Assembly (NCBI RefSeq): GCF_003048905.1
Contig: NZ_PIRO01000001.1
Coordinates: 682,001-746,000, forward strand
Direction of reading: 5' to 3'
Source of the DNA: Campylobacter concisus
Lineage (GTDB): Bacteria; Campylobacterota; Campylobacteria; Campylobacterales; Campylobacteraceae
Length of the DNA: 64,000 nt
The position numbers were made by a program, and so were the translations under genes. Positions 47,281 to 58,064 of this stretch are shown piece after piece. Positions within the stretch are counted from its first letter, which is position 1. Each line of letters starts with the position of its first letter. The notes below the pieces were generated by a model. It searched no databases and had not been told where the DNA came from. It saw only the letters and a program-made list of their open reading frames with translations.

Positions 47281-48035
47281 ACACCTTCTTTATCGCTCCA
47301 AAGCCTGATGTGGATACGCTCTGAGTAGTTAAATCCATACTTTATGGCAAATTCTGCTGTTTTTAAAGCATTTTCGTTAAGCTCAGCTTTATTCGCCCCT
47401 ATTGCCATGCACCAAACCGGCAAATCAACTTGATTTTTTATATTTATAATTTCGTCTAACTCACTTTTGTCAAAGTGCGAGAGGACAAATTTTAAAAAGC
47501 TACTTCTTGCATTATTTTTAATAGCTAAAATAGCGTCTAAATTTATACGTTTTTGCTCGCTAACTCCGCTATTTGCTAGCTTTACACCAAGTGCAAAATG
47601 GCATTTTTTATAAATTTCATATTTAGCAAAATCAATTAATATAGTGCCATTTGTCTCAAAATGCACTTCATAATCTTCAAGCAATTTCTTTACCAAATTT
47701 ATAAAATTTTCATTTTCATGCCAAATGAGCGGCTCGCCACCGGTTAAAACAATGATCGGTTTTTGCAATAAGCCTTTACATAGGTTATCAACTAAGCTTA
47801 AAATTTCATCTACGCTGTAAATTTTATAATTAAAATGCCCTTTAAAAACAGCCCTTATACTATCACATCCTAGTAAGCTTTCGCCAGTTTTTAAAGACTT
47901 TGTTTGCACGCCAAAGCCAGAGCAGTTTAGGTTGCAACCTAAAAAGCGTAAAAATATGGCGAGTCTGCCTTGGTAAGCCCCCTCGCCTTGGATACTTAAA
48001 AACGCTTCAACTAGCTCTAGCTCTTTGCTCATCAA
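47277..48035 (-). CDS. queE: 7-carboxy-7-deazaguanine synthase with long inter-cysteine insert
   Basis: The 252-residue radical SAM enzyme reads [23 protein letters not shown]34NLNC38 and then C57DS. The normal CxxxCxxC cluster motif is stretched to C34-x3-C38-x18-C57. C57-D-S matches the CD(T/S) that follows the third cysteine in standard enzymes, so the extra 16 residues lie between cysteines two and three. ILTGGEPL (read as [10 protein letters not shown]) is the SAM-binding segment. It makes the deazaguanine core from carboxytetrahydropterin. It overlaps moaA by four bases. Confidence 0.9.
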   Translation of the reverse strand: MMSKELELVEAFLSIQGEGAYQGRLAIFLRFLGCNLNCSGFGVQTKSLKTGESLLGCDSIRAVFKGHFNYKIYSVDEILSLVDNLCKGLLQKPIIVLTGGEPLIWHENENFINLVKKLLEDYEVHFETNGTILIDFAKYEIYKKCHFALGVKLANSGVSEQKRINLDAILAIKNNARSSFLKFVLSHFDKSELDEIINIKNQVDLPVWCMAIGANKAELNENALKTAEFAIKYGFNYSERIHIRLWSDKEGV

Positions 48036-49000
48036 CCACCAGTTTGATAAAAGGCACGCGAAGAGGTTTCATTGCTAGCACCTATCGCCCATTTGTTCTC
48101 TTTTGGCTTGTTTGCTAGCACTTGCCTTAAAATTTCACTTGCAGCTACGATATCACCTTTTTCAACCGCTTTTTTGATGCTAAGAGCCTCTTCAAAGTAA
48201 AGGCAAGGTATCAAAAGCCCCTCAGCACTTAGCCTGATACGGTTGCAACTCTCGCAAAAGTCGTGCTTGTGTGGATCTATGATGCCAAATTTATAACCAT
48301 CATCAAGTCTATAAATAGACGCAGGCGCATTTGGCAGTTTTCCATCTTTCGTGACATTATATTTTTGTGAGATGATTTTTAAAATTTCATCGCTACTTAG
48401 CCCTTTTAGATCATCTCTTGCGTGTGAATTTTCCATATACTCAATAAATCTGATCTGAGAATCTCTAAATTTAGCAAACTCAAGCAAATTTATAAGCTCA
48501 TCATCATTTACGCCTTTTAGTGCAACAGTGTTGATTTTTACCTTTAATCCAGCATCATGAGCTGCTTCAAAGCCAGCTAAAACTTCGTGCAAGACACTTT
48601 TTTGTGCGATAAATTTAGCCTTTTGCTCATTTAATGTATCAAGCGACATATTTATGCGCTTTAGTCCAGCGTCTTTTAGCCTTTTGGCAAAATGTGAAAG
48701 CATATAGCCATTTGTAGTAAGCGCTAGATCGATGTCTGGGTTATAATCACTTATCATCTTTATAAAAACGTCCAAATCCTTACGTACAAGCGGTTCGCCA
48801 CCAGTGATTCTTATCTTTTTTATACCTTCATCGATAGCCACTTTTACAAATAAAAATAGCTCCTCAAAGGTTAATAAATTCTCCCTTGGCGTCCAGCTAA
48901 ATGGCGTTGTAGGCATACAATACCTACACCTAAAGTTACAACGCTGAGTTACAGAAATCCTTAAATAATCAACAACCCGACCATATTTATCGATTAGCAT
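48032..49000 (-). CDS. moaA: GTP 3',8-cyclase MoaA
   Basis: The 322-residue radical SAM enzyme has the N-terminal cluster C21-x3-C25-x2-C28 ([12 protein letters not shown]) and the second cluster in [21 protein letters not shown]. With MoaC it starts molybdenum cofactor synthesis. The final GG pair (FYQTGG) that interacts with the active site is present at the C-terminus. It is the first gene of the moaA-queE-queD run, which groups GTP-derived cofactor steps. Confidence 0.95.
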   Translation of the reverse strand: MLIDKYGRVVDYLRISVTQRCNFRCRYCMPTTPFSWTPRENLLTFEELFLFVKVAIDEGIKKIRITGGEPLVRKDLDVFIKMISDYNPDIDLALTTNGYMLSHFAKRLKDAGLKRINMSLDTLNEQKAKFIAQKSVLHEVLAGFEAAHDAGLKVKINTVALKGVNDDELINLLEFAKFRDSQIRFIEYMENSHARDDLKGLSSDEILKIISQKYNVTKDGKLPNAPASIYRLDDGYKFGIIDPHKHDFCESCNRIRLSAEGLLIPCLYFEEALSIKKAVEKGDIVAASEILRQVLANKPKENKWAIGASNETSSRAFYQTGG

Positions 49001-49138
49001 AAAGCACCTTCTTAAGCTTGGTTAGAGCTTTTTATAATTTTTTCAATTATATGTTAAAAGATTTAAATCAAAATAAAAATTTAAGCCAATTTTTGTAGTT
49101 TAAGAGTAGATTAGTCTTTTTAAAATTAGCCTGTAAAT

Positions 49139-49645
49139 TTAGGCTAATTTATGAAATTTAAGCACAAACTCGACTCGCCCCATTCCAACATGAAGGTCTT
49201 TTGCGATCATCGCTGCACTTTTTCCGTCTTTAAACATTTTTAGAATTTGCTCTTCTTCATTGATGACGCTTGGTGCGATTTTATTAATATCTCTTGTTCG
49301 CTCTTCAAGACTAACTATCCTATCTTTTTGCTCTGTTGCAAAATCATCAATTACTCGCTCAATACTCTTAATCGCACGAATTATTGGCACAATTTTCTCA
49401 TTTATTTGCAAATCAATATTTTCTTTTATCTGTTTTTTAAGTGGCTCATATTGTTCACTATTTTTAAACGCCTCGCCTTCAAGCATTGAAATTTGCTTTT
49501 TTAGATTGAAATTCTCTTGCATAATGCTTTCTATCGCTCGCTCAAATCTCGCAAATTTTTTATTTGTCTCACTATCTTTTATCAACATTAAAGCTACTAT
49601 TATCGCCAAAACGATACCAAAGCCTAAAAAAATATAAATTTCCAT
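49139..49645 (-). CDS. membrane-anchored coiled-coil protein
   Basis: The 168-residue protein has one N-terminal helix (about 3-22) and a coiled coil (about 30-115). It ends in a small helix-turn-helix-like segment (EEQILKMFKDGKSAAMIAKDLHVGMGRVEFVLKFHKLA). The C-terminus looks like the DNA-binding-like tail of DUF6115 proteins. Function unknown. It follows the next upstream gene by nine bases. Confidence 0.65.
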   Translation of the reverse strand: MEIYIFLGFGIVLAIIVALMLIKDSETNKKFARFERAIESIMQENFNLKKQISMLEGEAFKNSEQYEPLKKQIKENIDLQINEKIVPIIRAIKSIERVIDDFATEQKDRIVSLEERTRDINKIAPSVINEEEQILKMFKDGKSAAMIAKDLHVGMGRVEFVLKFHKLA

Positions 49646-49654
49646 ATTGTTCCT

Positions 49655-50176
49655 TTACGAATTCGCTCTCATTTCTCTTATCATTACGCGCTCTCTAGCT
49701 GTTACGTAAGCGTTCCAGTCGGCCTCATCCTCTTCGTGCATATTTTCTATCTTTGCTAAATTTTCACTAATAGCTCTTAAATAAAGGCTCAAATTTCTCT
49801 TTGGGAAGATAGGCATAGCAATCCTTGCGTAGTAAATTTCATCTTTTATAAATTTTTCTTCGCTTATTTTTATATGCGTAAAACCGATTTCTTCGATACT
49901 CGTCCTCTCTTTTAGTGGCAAATATTGCTTATGCTCATTTTTAATATAATCACTCAGCGCGTCAACTTTTCTATGAAGCTCGATCAGCAAAGTTAATAAA
50001 ACTTGATCGCTCTCTTTGGTTTCGCCACGTGATTTAGCTCGTTTTAGCCAAGCCCCAAGTGCGTCCTCTTCGCCCGGTAAGATAGAGTCAAACTCTCTTT
50101 TAAATTTCTCGCTCCCATCTTTATCAGACTCAAATTCCATATCAAGAGGCGCTTTAAACAGCTTAATCTCACTCAT
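49655..50176 (-). CDS. Campylobacter conserved protein of unknown function
   Basis: The 173-residue soluble protein is mostly charged, with a helical centre (LGAWLKRAKSRGETKESDQVLLTLLIELHRKVDALSDYI) and a beta part (IKISEEKFIKDEIYYARIAMPIFPKRNLSLYLRA). The end is helical and methionine- and arginine-rich. It may be PilZ-like, but the RxxxR and D/NxSxxG motifs are not evident. It overlaps mqnP by four bases. Confidence 0.6.
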   Translation of the reverse strand: MSEIKLFKAPLDMEFESDKDGSEKFKREFDSILPGEEDALGAWLKRAKSRGETKESDQVLLTLLIELHRKVDALSDYIKNEHKQYLPLKERTSIEEIGFTHIKISEEKFIKDEIYYARIAMPIFPKRNLSLYLRAISENLAKIENMHEEDEADWNAYVTARERVMIREMRANS

Positions 50177-51048
50177 AATACGCTAATCCAAACAAAGATA
50201 AAAAATAAAATTCCCAAATAGCCATTTAACGTAAAAAATGCTCTATCTATCTTGCTAAAGTCGCGTCTTACGATCCTATGCTCAAAAAATAAAATAACGC
50301 CACTTACTAAAATTCCAAAAAATGCCATCGCTTCAAGCCCAGCCGCCCAAGCAAAAAGTAGCCAAAATATAAAAGCTAAAGCGTGAAAAATAGCTGATAA
50401 AAAAAGTGTAGCCTTGTCGCCGTAAATAGCTGGTATGCTAAAGAGCTTGTTTTCTTTATCAAATTTCATATCCTGAAGTGAGTAAAGCAAGTCAAATCCA
50501 GCTACCCAAAATGTCACACCAAGGCAAAGTAATACGCTCCAAAGCGGTATAGCAGCACTCACTGCGACCACGCCAGCGATGGGAGCAAGACCTAGGCTAA
50601 GGCCAAGCACCAAGTGTGCTAGCTCGCTAAAGCGTTTAAATAGCGAATATCCGCCAAGAACAGCTAAAATAGGAAAACTTAGCCAAAATGCGAGCGAATT
50701 TATAAAATAAGCACATACGATAAAAATAAACGCATTTGCTGCGATGAAAAGCTGCATATTGCTCCTGCCGATACGACCATCAACGCTTGGACGGCGCGCA
50801 GTTCGCGGATTTAGCTTATCGATATCTTCATCTTTGTATCTATTAAAAGCCATAGCAAAATTTCTAGCACTAACAGCGCAAAAAATACCTAAAATAAGCA
50901 GTTTAAAGCCAAACCAAGCCGAGCCACTTTCTATCTTACTAGCAACTATCATCGCAACAAAAATAAAAGGCAAAGCAAAAACAGAATGCTTAAAAACGAT
51001 AAGTTCAGCGATAATTTTTAATTTTTCTATCATTTGATAAATTTCCAT
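50173..51048 (-). CDS. mqnP: UbiA-type prenyltransferase of futalosine menaquinone synthesis
   Basis: The 291-residue protein has about eight helices. The aspartate-rich motifs are NRYKDEDIDKLNPRTARRP and DLLYSLQDMKFDKE, which bind Mg2+ and the prenyl diphosphate. In Campylobacterota the UbiA homologue of this size serves the futalosine menaquinone pathway (MqnP). No other mqn gene is adjacent, so the specific product is inferred from lineage. Confidence 0.85.
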   Translation of the reverse strand: MEIYQMIEKLKIIAELIVFKHSVFALPFIFVAMIVASKIESGSAWFGFKLLILGIFCAVSARNFAMAFNRYKDEDIDKLNPRTARRPSVDGRIGRSNMQLFIAANAFIFIVCAYFINSLAFWLSFPILAVLGGYSLFKRFSELAHLVLGLSLGLAPIAGVVAVSAAIPLWSVLLCLGVTFWVAGFDLLYSLQDMKFDKENKLFSIPAIYGDKATLFLSAIFHALAFIFWLLFAWAAGLEAMAFFGILVSGVILFFEHRIVRRDFSKIDRAFFTLNGYLGILFFIFVWISVL

Positions 51049-51138
51049 TTTTTTTAAAAATGGTTGATTTTACACCATTTTGCTTTAAATTTGAATTTAT
51101 ATTATCATTACAAGAATAATTTAAAACAAAGGGTTATT

Positions 51139-52353
51139 ATGGGCAAAGTAGCGATTATTGGAGATAGTTTTAGTGCGTTATTTACGGCTTACGAATTAGC
51201 TAAAAAAGGTGAAGAAATTTTAATTATTAGCAGCCAAAAAGATGATTTTACAAATGGAATTTTAACGCCTTTTGGCACACACGCTCTTGCAAAAGATGGA
51301 GCGATATCTAGCTCGTTTATGGGGCTAGTTAGCAAAAAAAGCGAGCTTGATATAAGTATTTGCTTAAATGAAAATTTTAGAGCTTGGATGACAAATTTTA
51401 CACTTAAATCAACCAAAGCTCACGACAAAAAGATGCAAATTTTGTTTTCAAAATTTGGTAAGAAAAGCTTTGAAATTTTAAGAGATTTAAACAACAAATA
51501 TCCACAGATAAATTTCGACGAGAGCGGCGTTTATCTACTTTTTAGCAATGACGAAAGCTTTAAAAAAAGGCTTGATGAGATAAAGGTTGCCCATAGCGAG
51601 CAAGAAATTTTAAGCGTAGATAAAGAGCTTGCAAATTTTGGGCTAATAAATAAAAACATAAAAGGCGCTATAAATTTAGCCAACAACGCAAGTATTGATA
51701 CAAATGAGCTAAAAAAAGCTTTGATAAATGAGCTAAATTCTCTTGGGGTAAAATTTATAAATGATGAAATTTATGAGCTAAAAACACAAGGGCAAATAGT
51801 GCAAAAAGCTACCGGTAATAACGGCGAATATGAGGCCGATAACTTTGTAATCGCTTCAAAAAATTTAGAGCTTTCAAATAAACTAGGCACGAGCATAAAT
51901 GCAATTTTGGCTAAATTTTATACTATTGATATTAGCCTAAACGAAGGACAAATCCCTAAAAAACCAATCATTTTAAATGATCTATTTGCCAAAATTTATC
52001 CAACTAAAAATGGTGTTACGATTATTACAAATTTACAAGTCGGCGCTATCGATACACTTGTTAAAACTGAAAAGATTAATGCATTTTTAAATGAGCTAAA
52101 GATACATCTTGGTATAAGCGAGCTAAAAGAGCCTAGCTTTAGAGCAAACTACGTGCTTCTTAGCTCAAACGATAAGCCAGCTCTTGGACGCGATAACATA
52201 TATAGTAACTTGATCTATAACCAAGCTTATGGACTAAATGAGCTTAGCTTTGCTCCGTATTTTGCCGGTGTTTTGGCTGGTCTTATAAAAGATGGCAAAA
52301 ATAACGAGGAAAATGATGAAATTTTACTCTTTAGCTCGTTTTATGAGGGCTAG
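51139..52353 (+). CDS. FAD-dependent oxidoreductase (DAO-like)
   Basis: The start is the ATG at 51139 ([24 protein letters not shown]), giving 404 residues. The frame extends upstream to 51064, but that stretch has no ribosome site and would spoil the nucleotide-binding N-terminus. The FAD motif is somewhat degenerate (GDSFSA instead of GxGxxG). The C-terminal part ([33 protein letters not shown]) fits D-amino-acid dehydrogenase-like flavoproteins. The substrate is unknown. miaA follows after two bases. Confidence 0.75.
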   Translation: MGKVAIIGDSFSALFTAYELAKKGEEILIISSQKDDFTNGILTPFGTHALAKDGAISSSFMGLVSKKSELDISICLNENFRAWMTNFTLKSTKAHDKKMQILFSKFGKKSFEILRDLNNKYPQINFDESGVYLLFSNDESFKKRLDEIKVAHSEQEILSVDKELANFGLINKNIKGAINLANNASIDTNELKKALINELNSLGVKFINDEIYELKTQGQIVQKATGNNGEYEADNFVIASKNLELSNKLGTSINAILAKFYTIDISLNEGQIPKKPIILNDLFAKIYPTKNGVTIITNLQVGAIDTLVKTEKINAFLNELKIHLGISELKEPSFRANYVLLSSNDKPALGRDNIYSNLIYNQAYGLNELSFAPYFAGVLAGLIKDGKNNEENDEILLFSSFYEG

Positions 52354-52355
52354 AT

Positions 52356-53231
52356 TTGTTTAAAGAATTTGCAATAATTGGCACCACAGCAAGTGGCAAG
52401 AGCGATCTTGCATTTGAGCTTGCAAAGGAGCTTAATGGCGTCATATTAAGCCTTGATTCGCTTGCACTTTATAAAGAGATAGATATCGCCAGTGCAAAGC
52501 CAAATAAAGAGCAGCTTGAAGCCATAAAGCACTTTGGTGTAGATGAGATTTATCCTGATGAAGAATTTAGCGTTGGGGCATTTTTTGAAATTTATAAAAA
52601 TGCAAAGGGTTTTGCACGCTTACAAGACTGCCCGCTCATCATTACAGGAGGCAGTGGCTTTTATCTAAAATCAATGCTTAGCGGACTTGCACCAGATGTG
52701 CCAAAATGTGAGCCAAATTTAAGCAATGAAGAAATTTATGAGCTAGCTGTAAAAATCGATCCTGAGTTTGCAAGCAAATTTAGCCAAAACGACTCTTATC
52801 GCCTCGAAAAGTGGTATCAAATTTATAAATTTAGTAACCAAATCCCAAGCATTTGGCTAAGAGAAAATACTAAAGAGAGCATCATAAAAGAGCTAGCGAT
52901 ATTTGAAATTTTATGGGATAAAGATGAGCTTAGAGAACGTATCAAAAAGAGAACAAAAGGCATGCTTGAAGCTGGGCTTATAGATGAGGCGAAATTTTTG
53001 TTTAATAAATACAAAAGTGAGCCAAAACCCCTAAAATCAATAGGTTTAAAAGAGTGCAAGCATTTTTTAGATAAAGAAATTTCTAAAAACGAGCTTGAAG
53101 AGCTCATAGCTACGCATACGGCTCAGTTAGCAAAACGTCAGCGAACCTTTAATCGCTCACAGTTTGAAAAAAATTTTGTGGGTGATTTGAGCCAAATTAG
53201 AAGTGAAATTTTAAAATTCTTAAGAGAATAA
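52356..53231 (+). CDS. miaA: tRNA dimethylallyltransferase
   Basis: The 291-residue protein has P-loop [38 protein letters not shown] and [15 protein letters not shown]. It adds the dimethylallyl group to A37 of tRNAs reading UNN codons. It starts with TTG. A hairpin terminator follows immediately. Confidence 0.95.
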   Translation: MFKEFAIIGTTASGKSDLAFELAKELNGVILSLDSLALYKEIDIASAKPNKEQLEAIKHFGVDEIYPDEEFSVGAFFEIYKNAKGFARLQDCPLIITGGSGFYLKSMLSGLAPDVPKCEPNLSNEEIYELAVKIDPEFASKFSQNDSYRLEKWYQIYKFSNQIPSIWLRENTKESIIKELAIFEILWDKDELRERIKKRTKGMLEAGLIDEAKFLFNKYKSEPKPLKSIGLKECKHFLDKEISKNELEELIATHTAQLAKRQRTFNRSQFEKNFVGDLSQIRSEILKFLRE

Positions 53232-53233
53232 AA

Positions 53234-53253
53234 ACTAGCCCATAAGGGCTAGT
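53234..53253. terminator. shared terminator of miaA and nifU
   Basis: An 8-bp stem ACTAGCCC/GGGCTAGT with a four-base loop lies in the 30-base gap between the convergent miaA and nifU genes. It is preceded by AAAA and followed by CAATAAAATC, so it probably serves both directions. Confidence 0.65.
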
Positions 53254-53261
53254 CAATAAAA

Positions 53262-54254
53262 TCAAATAGGCATAACCCTAATTTTTGGGCTTAAGCTCTC
53301 TTGCAAGACATTTTCAATCGCATAAAGAGTGCCAGTTGAGCCACTTGCACAGCCTGAGCAAGCACCAAGATAGCGAATATAAATATCAGTATTTTCGCCG
53401 TTATCATTTCTGATATCTAAAATTTCTAAATTTCCGCCATCCATCTCGAGCATTGGGCGAATTTCTTTATCTATGACAGACTCTACTGCCTTTAACTGCC
53501 CTACCATCGTCATATCTTCAAAGCTAATGTCACCTAAAGTATGATTTGCTTGGGCATTTGCCTGAGCTTCGATCTTCTCACGCTCCATCTCAGCCCTAGT
53601 ATCACGTAAAATATCCACCAAATAATATTCTCTTTTTTCATGGCCACCAGGCTTTACGCAAGACTTGCAAAATGCACCAGCTTTGGTGTATTGCGTGATC
53701 TCCTCAACTGTGTGAAGGTCATTTAGTCTTATCACTTCTTTTATCGTACCAAGGCTTACCCTAGCGCACTCGCAAACGATGATCTCATCTTCAAAATGCT
53801 CTGGATCTATGCCTTTATAGCTTGCAGCTGCTGCTTTTATAACATCATACGCCATAACTGAGCAGTGCATCTTTTGAGGTGGAACTGCTGGCGTTTCTGG
53901 ATTGTCGCGCATAGCTTTTTCGACATCAAGGTTTGTGATCTTGACTGCTTCATCAACTGTTTTGCCAATACAAAGCTCAGCCATCGTATCAGAGCTAGCT
54001 ATCGCTGTGCCACAGCCAAAGCTTTTAAATTTAGCATCTATTATTTTGTCTGTCTTTTCGTCAACAAGCCAGTATAGCCTAACCGCATCGCCGCAGCTTT
54101 CTGCACCAAAGTCAGCCACAATAAGCTTTGCGTTTGCCTTTTTAGCATCTTCTTCGGTTATCTCTCCCATAAATTTAGGGTTATTCATCCTATCTTGCAC
54201 TACCTTAGAATATTCATCCCAGATAGAGCCTCCGATCAAATTATTCTTTGCCAT
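53262..54254 (-). CDS. nifU: NifU-type Fe-S cluster scaffold
   Basis: The 330-residue three-domain protein has an IscU-like N-terminus with cysteines in GAESCGDAVRLYW, FKSFGCGTAIASSD and MHCSVMAYD. A central [2Fe-2S] BFD-like domain (CECARVSLGTIKEVIR, FCKSCVKPGGH) and a C-terminal NifU domain with GACSGCASG follow. It builds and delivers Fe-S clusters. In Campylobacterota NifU/NifS serve general cluster assembly, not nitrogen fixation. It follows nifS by 18 bases. Confidence 0.95.
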   Translation of the reverse strand: MAKNNLIGGSIWDEYSKVVQDRMNNPKFMGEITEEDAKKANAKLIVADFGAESCGDAVRLYWLVDEKTDKIIDAKFKSFGCGTAIASSDTMAELCIGKTVDEAVKITNLDVEKAMRDNPETPAVPPQKMHCSVMAYDVIKAAAASYKGIDPEHFEDEIIVCECARVSLGTIKEVIRLNDLHTVEEITQYTKAGAFCKSCVKPGGHEKREYYLVDILRDTRAEMEREKIEAQANAQANHTLGDISFEDMTMVGQLKAVESVIDKEIRPMLEMDGGNLEILDIRNDNGENTDIYIRYLGACSGCASGSTGTLYAIENVLQESLSPKIRVMPI

Positions 54255-54272
54255 ATTATTTTCCTTTAAATT

Positions 54273-55529
<1,257 letters not shown>

Positions 55530-55686
55530 TTAAAAGCAAGTTTAAAAATATGCTTTAATTTTTTCAAAATTTAGGTCATTTTGATATTAGAATATATTGA
55601 AATTCTTTATCAATATTTGTATAGATCGCTATTTGCGATTTTTCTTATAAAAAAGTCTAATTATCTCTTAAAATTAATTTATTTTT

Positions 55687-55785
55687 TTAAGTTAATAGTA
55701 CGAAAAACATATTACTTGAGTGCATTATCTCTTTATAGTTTTCTTCTAATTTTTCATATGAGGTTTTTATTAGACCAGTTATCAT
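55687..55785 (-). pseudogene. possible gene remnant beside the island
   Basis: A 32-codon minus-strand frame (MITGLIKTSYEKLEENYKEI and onward) reads like the amphipathic helix of a real protein, and the frame is open seven or more codons upstream of its ATG. No ribosome site is clear. It could be the tail of a displaced effector or immunity gene, or chance. Confidence 0.3.
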
Positions 55786-55831
55786 AGAGATGCCTATGTC
55801 TTTGATTGTAGTGGCTTAATATATTTATATT

Positions 55832-55849
55832 TGGCTCCGTTTGGAGCCA
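55832..55849. repeat. GC hairpin at the end of module 2
   Basis: The 7-bp stem TGGCTCC/GGAGCCA with a four-base loop lies 20 bases past the stop of the second partner gene. A near-copy is at 58028-58045. It lacks a T-tract on either strand, so it is a weak terminator at best. It marks the module boundary. Confidence 0.6.
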
Positions 55850-55868
55850 TAGATATTAAATTTATTCT

Positions 55869-57227
55869 TTAATACTTTATATTATGCTCTTTGGCATAGT
55901 TTAGGATCTTAGTTCTAAGATCTTCAGGAAAACTTTCTCTATACATTACTGGTGTTAGAGGGTTTAGCTTTTTATCTAATTTACCTGCTTCATATAGTCT
56001 TATTAGCTCTTCAGGTGTGTTATAGTATGGTGCATTAGGATAGCCCTCGGGTGGAGTTAGGGACATTATTTTAGATTCTAGGAGGGTGGAGTCAATGTAA
56101 AGAGATAGTCTTCTTTCATCCCACTCCGCAGGAAACCCTCCTTTAAAATCCTCTTTATTGTCATCTAGAACTTTCTTTATAAAGTTATCAAATTCATTTC
56201 TTGTAGTCTCATTAGCATCTAGGTCTCTAGGATCAAGAAGTTCACCTTTTTCCTCTACTATCTCTCTTAAGCCAGTATAAAAACCTCCATTTGGTATAAC
56301 CGCTAAATTATCTCTATTAAAATCCATCACAAAGTAATTACCTACTATTTCATCTAGATAAGGCATCATGCCATATTCATCTAGTGGAGGGTTTTTATAT
56401 AGTTTAAGAATTTTCGTGTAGGTATCTAAATTTTTATTTACCCCCATACCATAAGTATAGTATTTAAAAGAGTCCGCTAGGTAGTTTAATGCTTCTACTA
56501 CTCCCAGCTGTGCTGCTAAAAATGCTTTTTGAAAATCTCTGGCTTTAAATCCCGCTGAACCACCGGTGCCAAATGCCGATGGATTGCCTAATATGCCAGC
56601 ACATAAATTCCACTCTCCTATAAAGAGTTCTGATTTTAATGTATTTTTATTTCTATCTACTTCATCATAAATTTCAGCATATTCTGGTTTAGTTAGTTTG
56701 CCTTTACTATCTACTCTAGCTATTGCATCTTCAGGGATATCTATCATGGTGCATTTTAGATTACTTCTTTTTACTAGATAGATATATCTATCTCTTTTAT
56801 CTTTTAAACTTTCATAGTAAGCTTTTTCTGATTTAGTCCAAGGTGATAGTTTAGTTGAGCTTGGTTTATAACTAATGTCTAGCCATGATTTAAATGATAG
56901 ATAGTCTGTTTGACCTAAAGAGTTTGGTTTAGGGTTATAGTATAGTGGTTTATAGTTTTTATATGGAGATGAGTCTAGGATGGAGCGGGAGTCAAGGAGC
57001 ATTTGGGAGTGCTCTTTTACACCTATAGTCTCACTCCCATAATCAAGTGGTGAAACTGATAAATTTGTCTTTTTATCAAATGGTATTTCCATTCCATTTG
57101 GAGCTATGACCGTATATGTATTAGTGTTATCCATTAAATTTTCTTTACTCATTAAATTTCCTTTATTGATTATTAATAGTGATCCGGCTACTAAAAGAGC
57201 TATGATGATAAATATAATCTTCTTCAT
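55869..57227 (-). CDS. membrane-anchored partner/putative immunity protein, copy 2
   Basis: The 452-residue protein has an N-terminal helix (about 3-20, KIIFIIIALLVAGSLLI) and no lipobox cysteine, so the bulk is probably periplasmic. Residues 1-213 are identical to copy 1 (58065-59426), ending at ELFIGEW. From there the two diverge (NLCAGILGNPS against GICAGVLGDSE), then become similar again towards the end. It follows the orphan C-terminal fragment by three bases with AGGA as ribosome site. No known domain is recognised. The immunity role is inferred from the cassette layout: small-to-medium partner, membrane anchored, directly downstream of the C-terminus of a large protein. Confidence 0.65.
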   Translation of the reverse strand: MKKIIFIIIALLVAGSLLIINKGNLMSKENLMDNTNTYTVIAPNGMEIPFDKKTNLSVSPLDYGSETIGVKEHSQMLLDSRSILDSSPYKNYKPLYYNPKPNSLGQTDYLSFKSWLDISYKPSSTKLSPWTKSEKAYYESLKDKRDRYIYLVKRSNLKCTMIDIPEDAIARVDSKGKLTKPEYAEIYDEVDRNKNTLKSELFIGEWNLCAGILGNPSAFGTGGSAGFKARDFQKAFLAAQLGVVEALNYLADSFKYYTYGMGVNKNLDTYTKILKLYKNPPLDEYGMMPYLDEIVGNYFVMDFNRDNLAVIPNGGFYTGLREIVEEKGELLDPRDLDANETTRNEFDNFIKKVLDDNKEDFKGGFPAEWDERRLSLYIDSTLLESKIMSLTPPEGYPNAPYYNTPEELIRLYEAGKLDKKLNPLTPVMYRESFPEDLRTKILNYAKEHNIKY

Positions 57228-58029
57228 CTCTTATCCTATATATAGACCATCTTCCATTATTATGGTAGTAGCTAGACGACCTATTAGGCGTGGCGGGATA
57301 TTCTCTTTAGCCTTATCTTTTAAATCAACCTTACACCCCACATACATACCCTTTACATTGTTGTTTCCTATCACATCTAATGCTTTTAGTAGTCTTCTTG
57401 ATTTATTATCCACTTCTGATCCATTAGTGTTTAAATTTCCATTTTTAAAGTCTTCTAGTATCTCCATAGCTTCGTTGTATTTGTCTATTGGCAGGGCTTG
57501 TTTTGAGGTGCTTTTATTTGCTTTATACATCTCATAAATTTCATCTCTTTGTTTTATATCTATTGAGTTTGATGGACTTATTGTTAGCAATGTTTTAACT
57601 CCTTGCAACATAAGCTCTTTTGGTGAATATGCTAGCTTCTTGTTTCTTTTATTTAGGTTGTTAAAGAACTCTTCATCAGTTTTATTATCTGTTCTTAGCT
57701 CATCTAGACATAGATAAGATATCATAGTATCTAGGCTTATATCTTTAGATAGATTAGAGTCTAGTTTGTTTGTAGTAGTGTTTATATCATAGTAGAAGAA
57801 GTTATGATAGTCTAGTCCTCCACTAGATAGTCTTCCTCCTATGATAGTTCTTTTTAGATCTATATTTATAAAAGATGAGTATATCTCTATAGGATAGTAG
57901 GTATATTCACTTGTTTTATTTGAATAAGGTTCATAAGATATATTCTTAACAGCATAGGTATCATTAAATTTATTTGTGAAATACTTATGAAGTATTAGTT
58001 CATAAGATCTTTTTTGTTGTTCGTAGGTG
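56610..58029. repeat. 1420-base direct repeat, copy A
   Basis: This stretch matches 58809-60228 at a constant offset of 2199 bases, with no difference in the places I compared; both the minus and plus reading frames translate identically. It covers the orphan C-terminus and the first 213 codons of the partner. On the left the match breaks abruptly at the divergent half of the partner gene. Confidence 0.85.
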
Positions 58030-58046
58030 GCCCCGTTTGGAGCCAT
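57231..58046 (-). pseudogene. orphan C-terminal fragment of the 1223-residue protein
   Basis: The 271-codon frame begins MAPNGA and then reads residues 959-1223 of the large protein (from TYEQQKRSYELIL to MEDGLYIG) without a change. Its ATG lies inside the hairpin that ends the preceding module, and no Shine-Dalgarno sequence precedes it, so translation is doubtful. This is how detached toxin tips (orphan modules) look in polymorphic toxin loci. I call it a displaced cassette. It could be expressed only after recombination onto a full-length gene, or it could still be made in small amounts. Confidence 0.7.
58028..58045. repeat. GC hairpin at the junction of module 1 and orphan module
   Basis: A near-copy of the hairpin at 55832-55849 (GGCCCC for GGCTCC on the plus strand). 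It still folds on the minus strand through a G-U pair. It follows the copy-1 partner stop by 19 bases, and the repeated C-terminal sequence begins directly after it. Confidence 0.6.
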
Positions 58047-58064
58047 AGATATTAAATTTATTAT

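Noticed and set aside
55581-55787. A 68-codon plus-strand frame between nifS and the island.
   Set aside because: Phenylalanine-, leucine- and tyrosine-rich translation of A+T-rich DNA, no ribosome site; the opposite strand gives a more protein-like short frame.
57106-57537. A 143-codon plus-strand frame, repeated identically at 59305-59736.
   Set aside because: It is antisense to the orphan module and partner genes, and is identical only because the DNA is duplicated. Coding bias and ribosome sites favour the minus strand.
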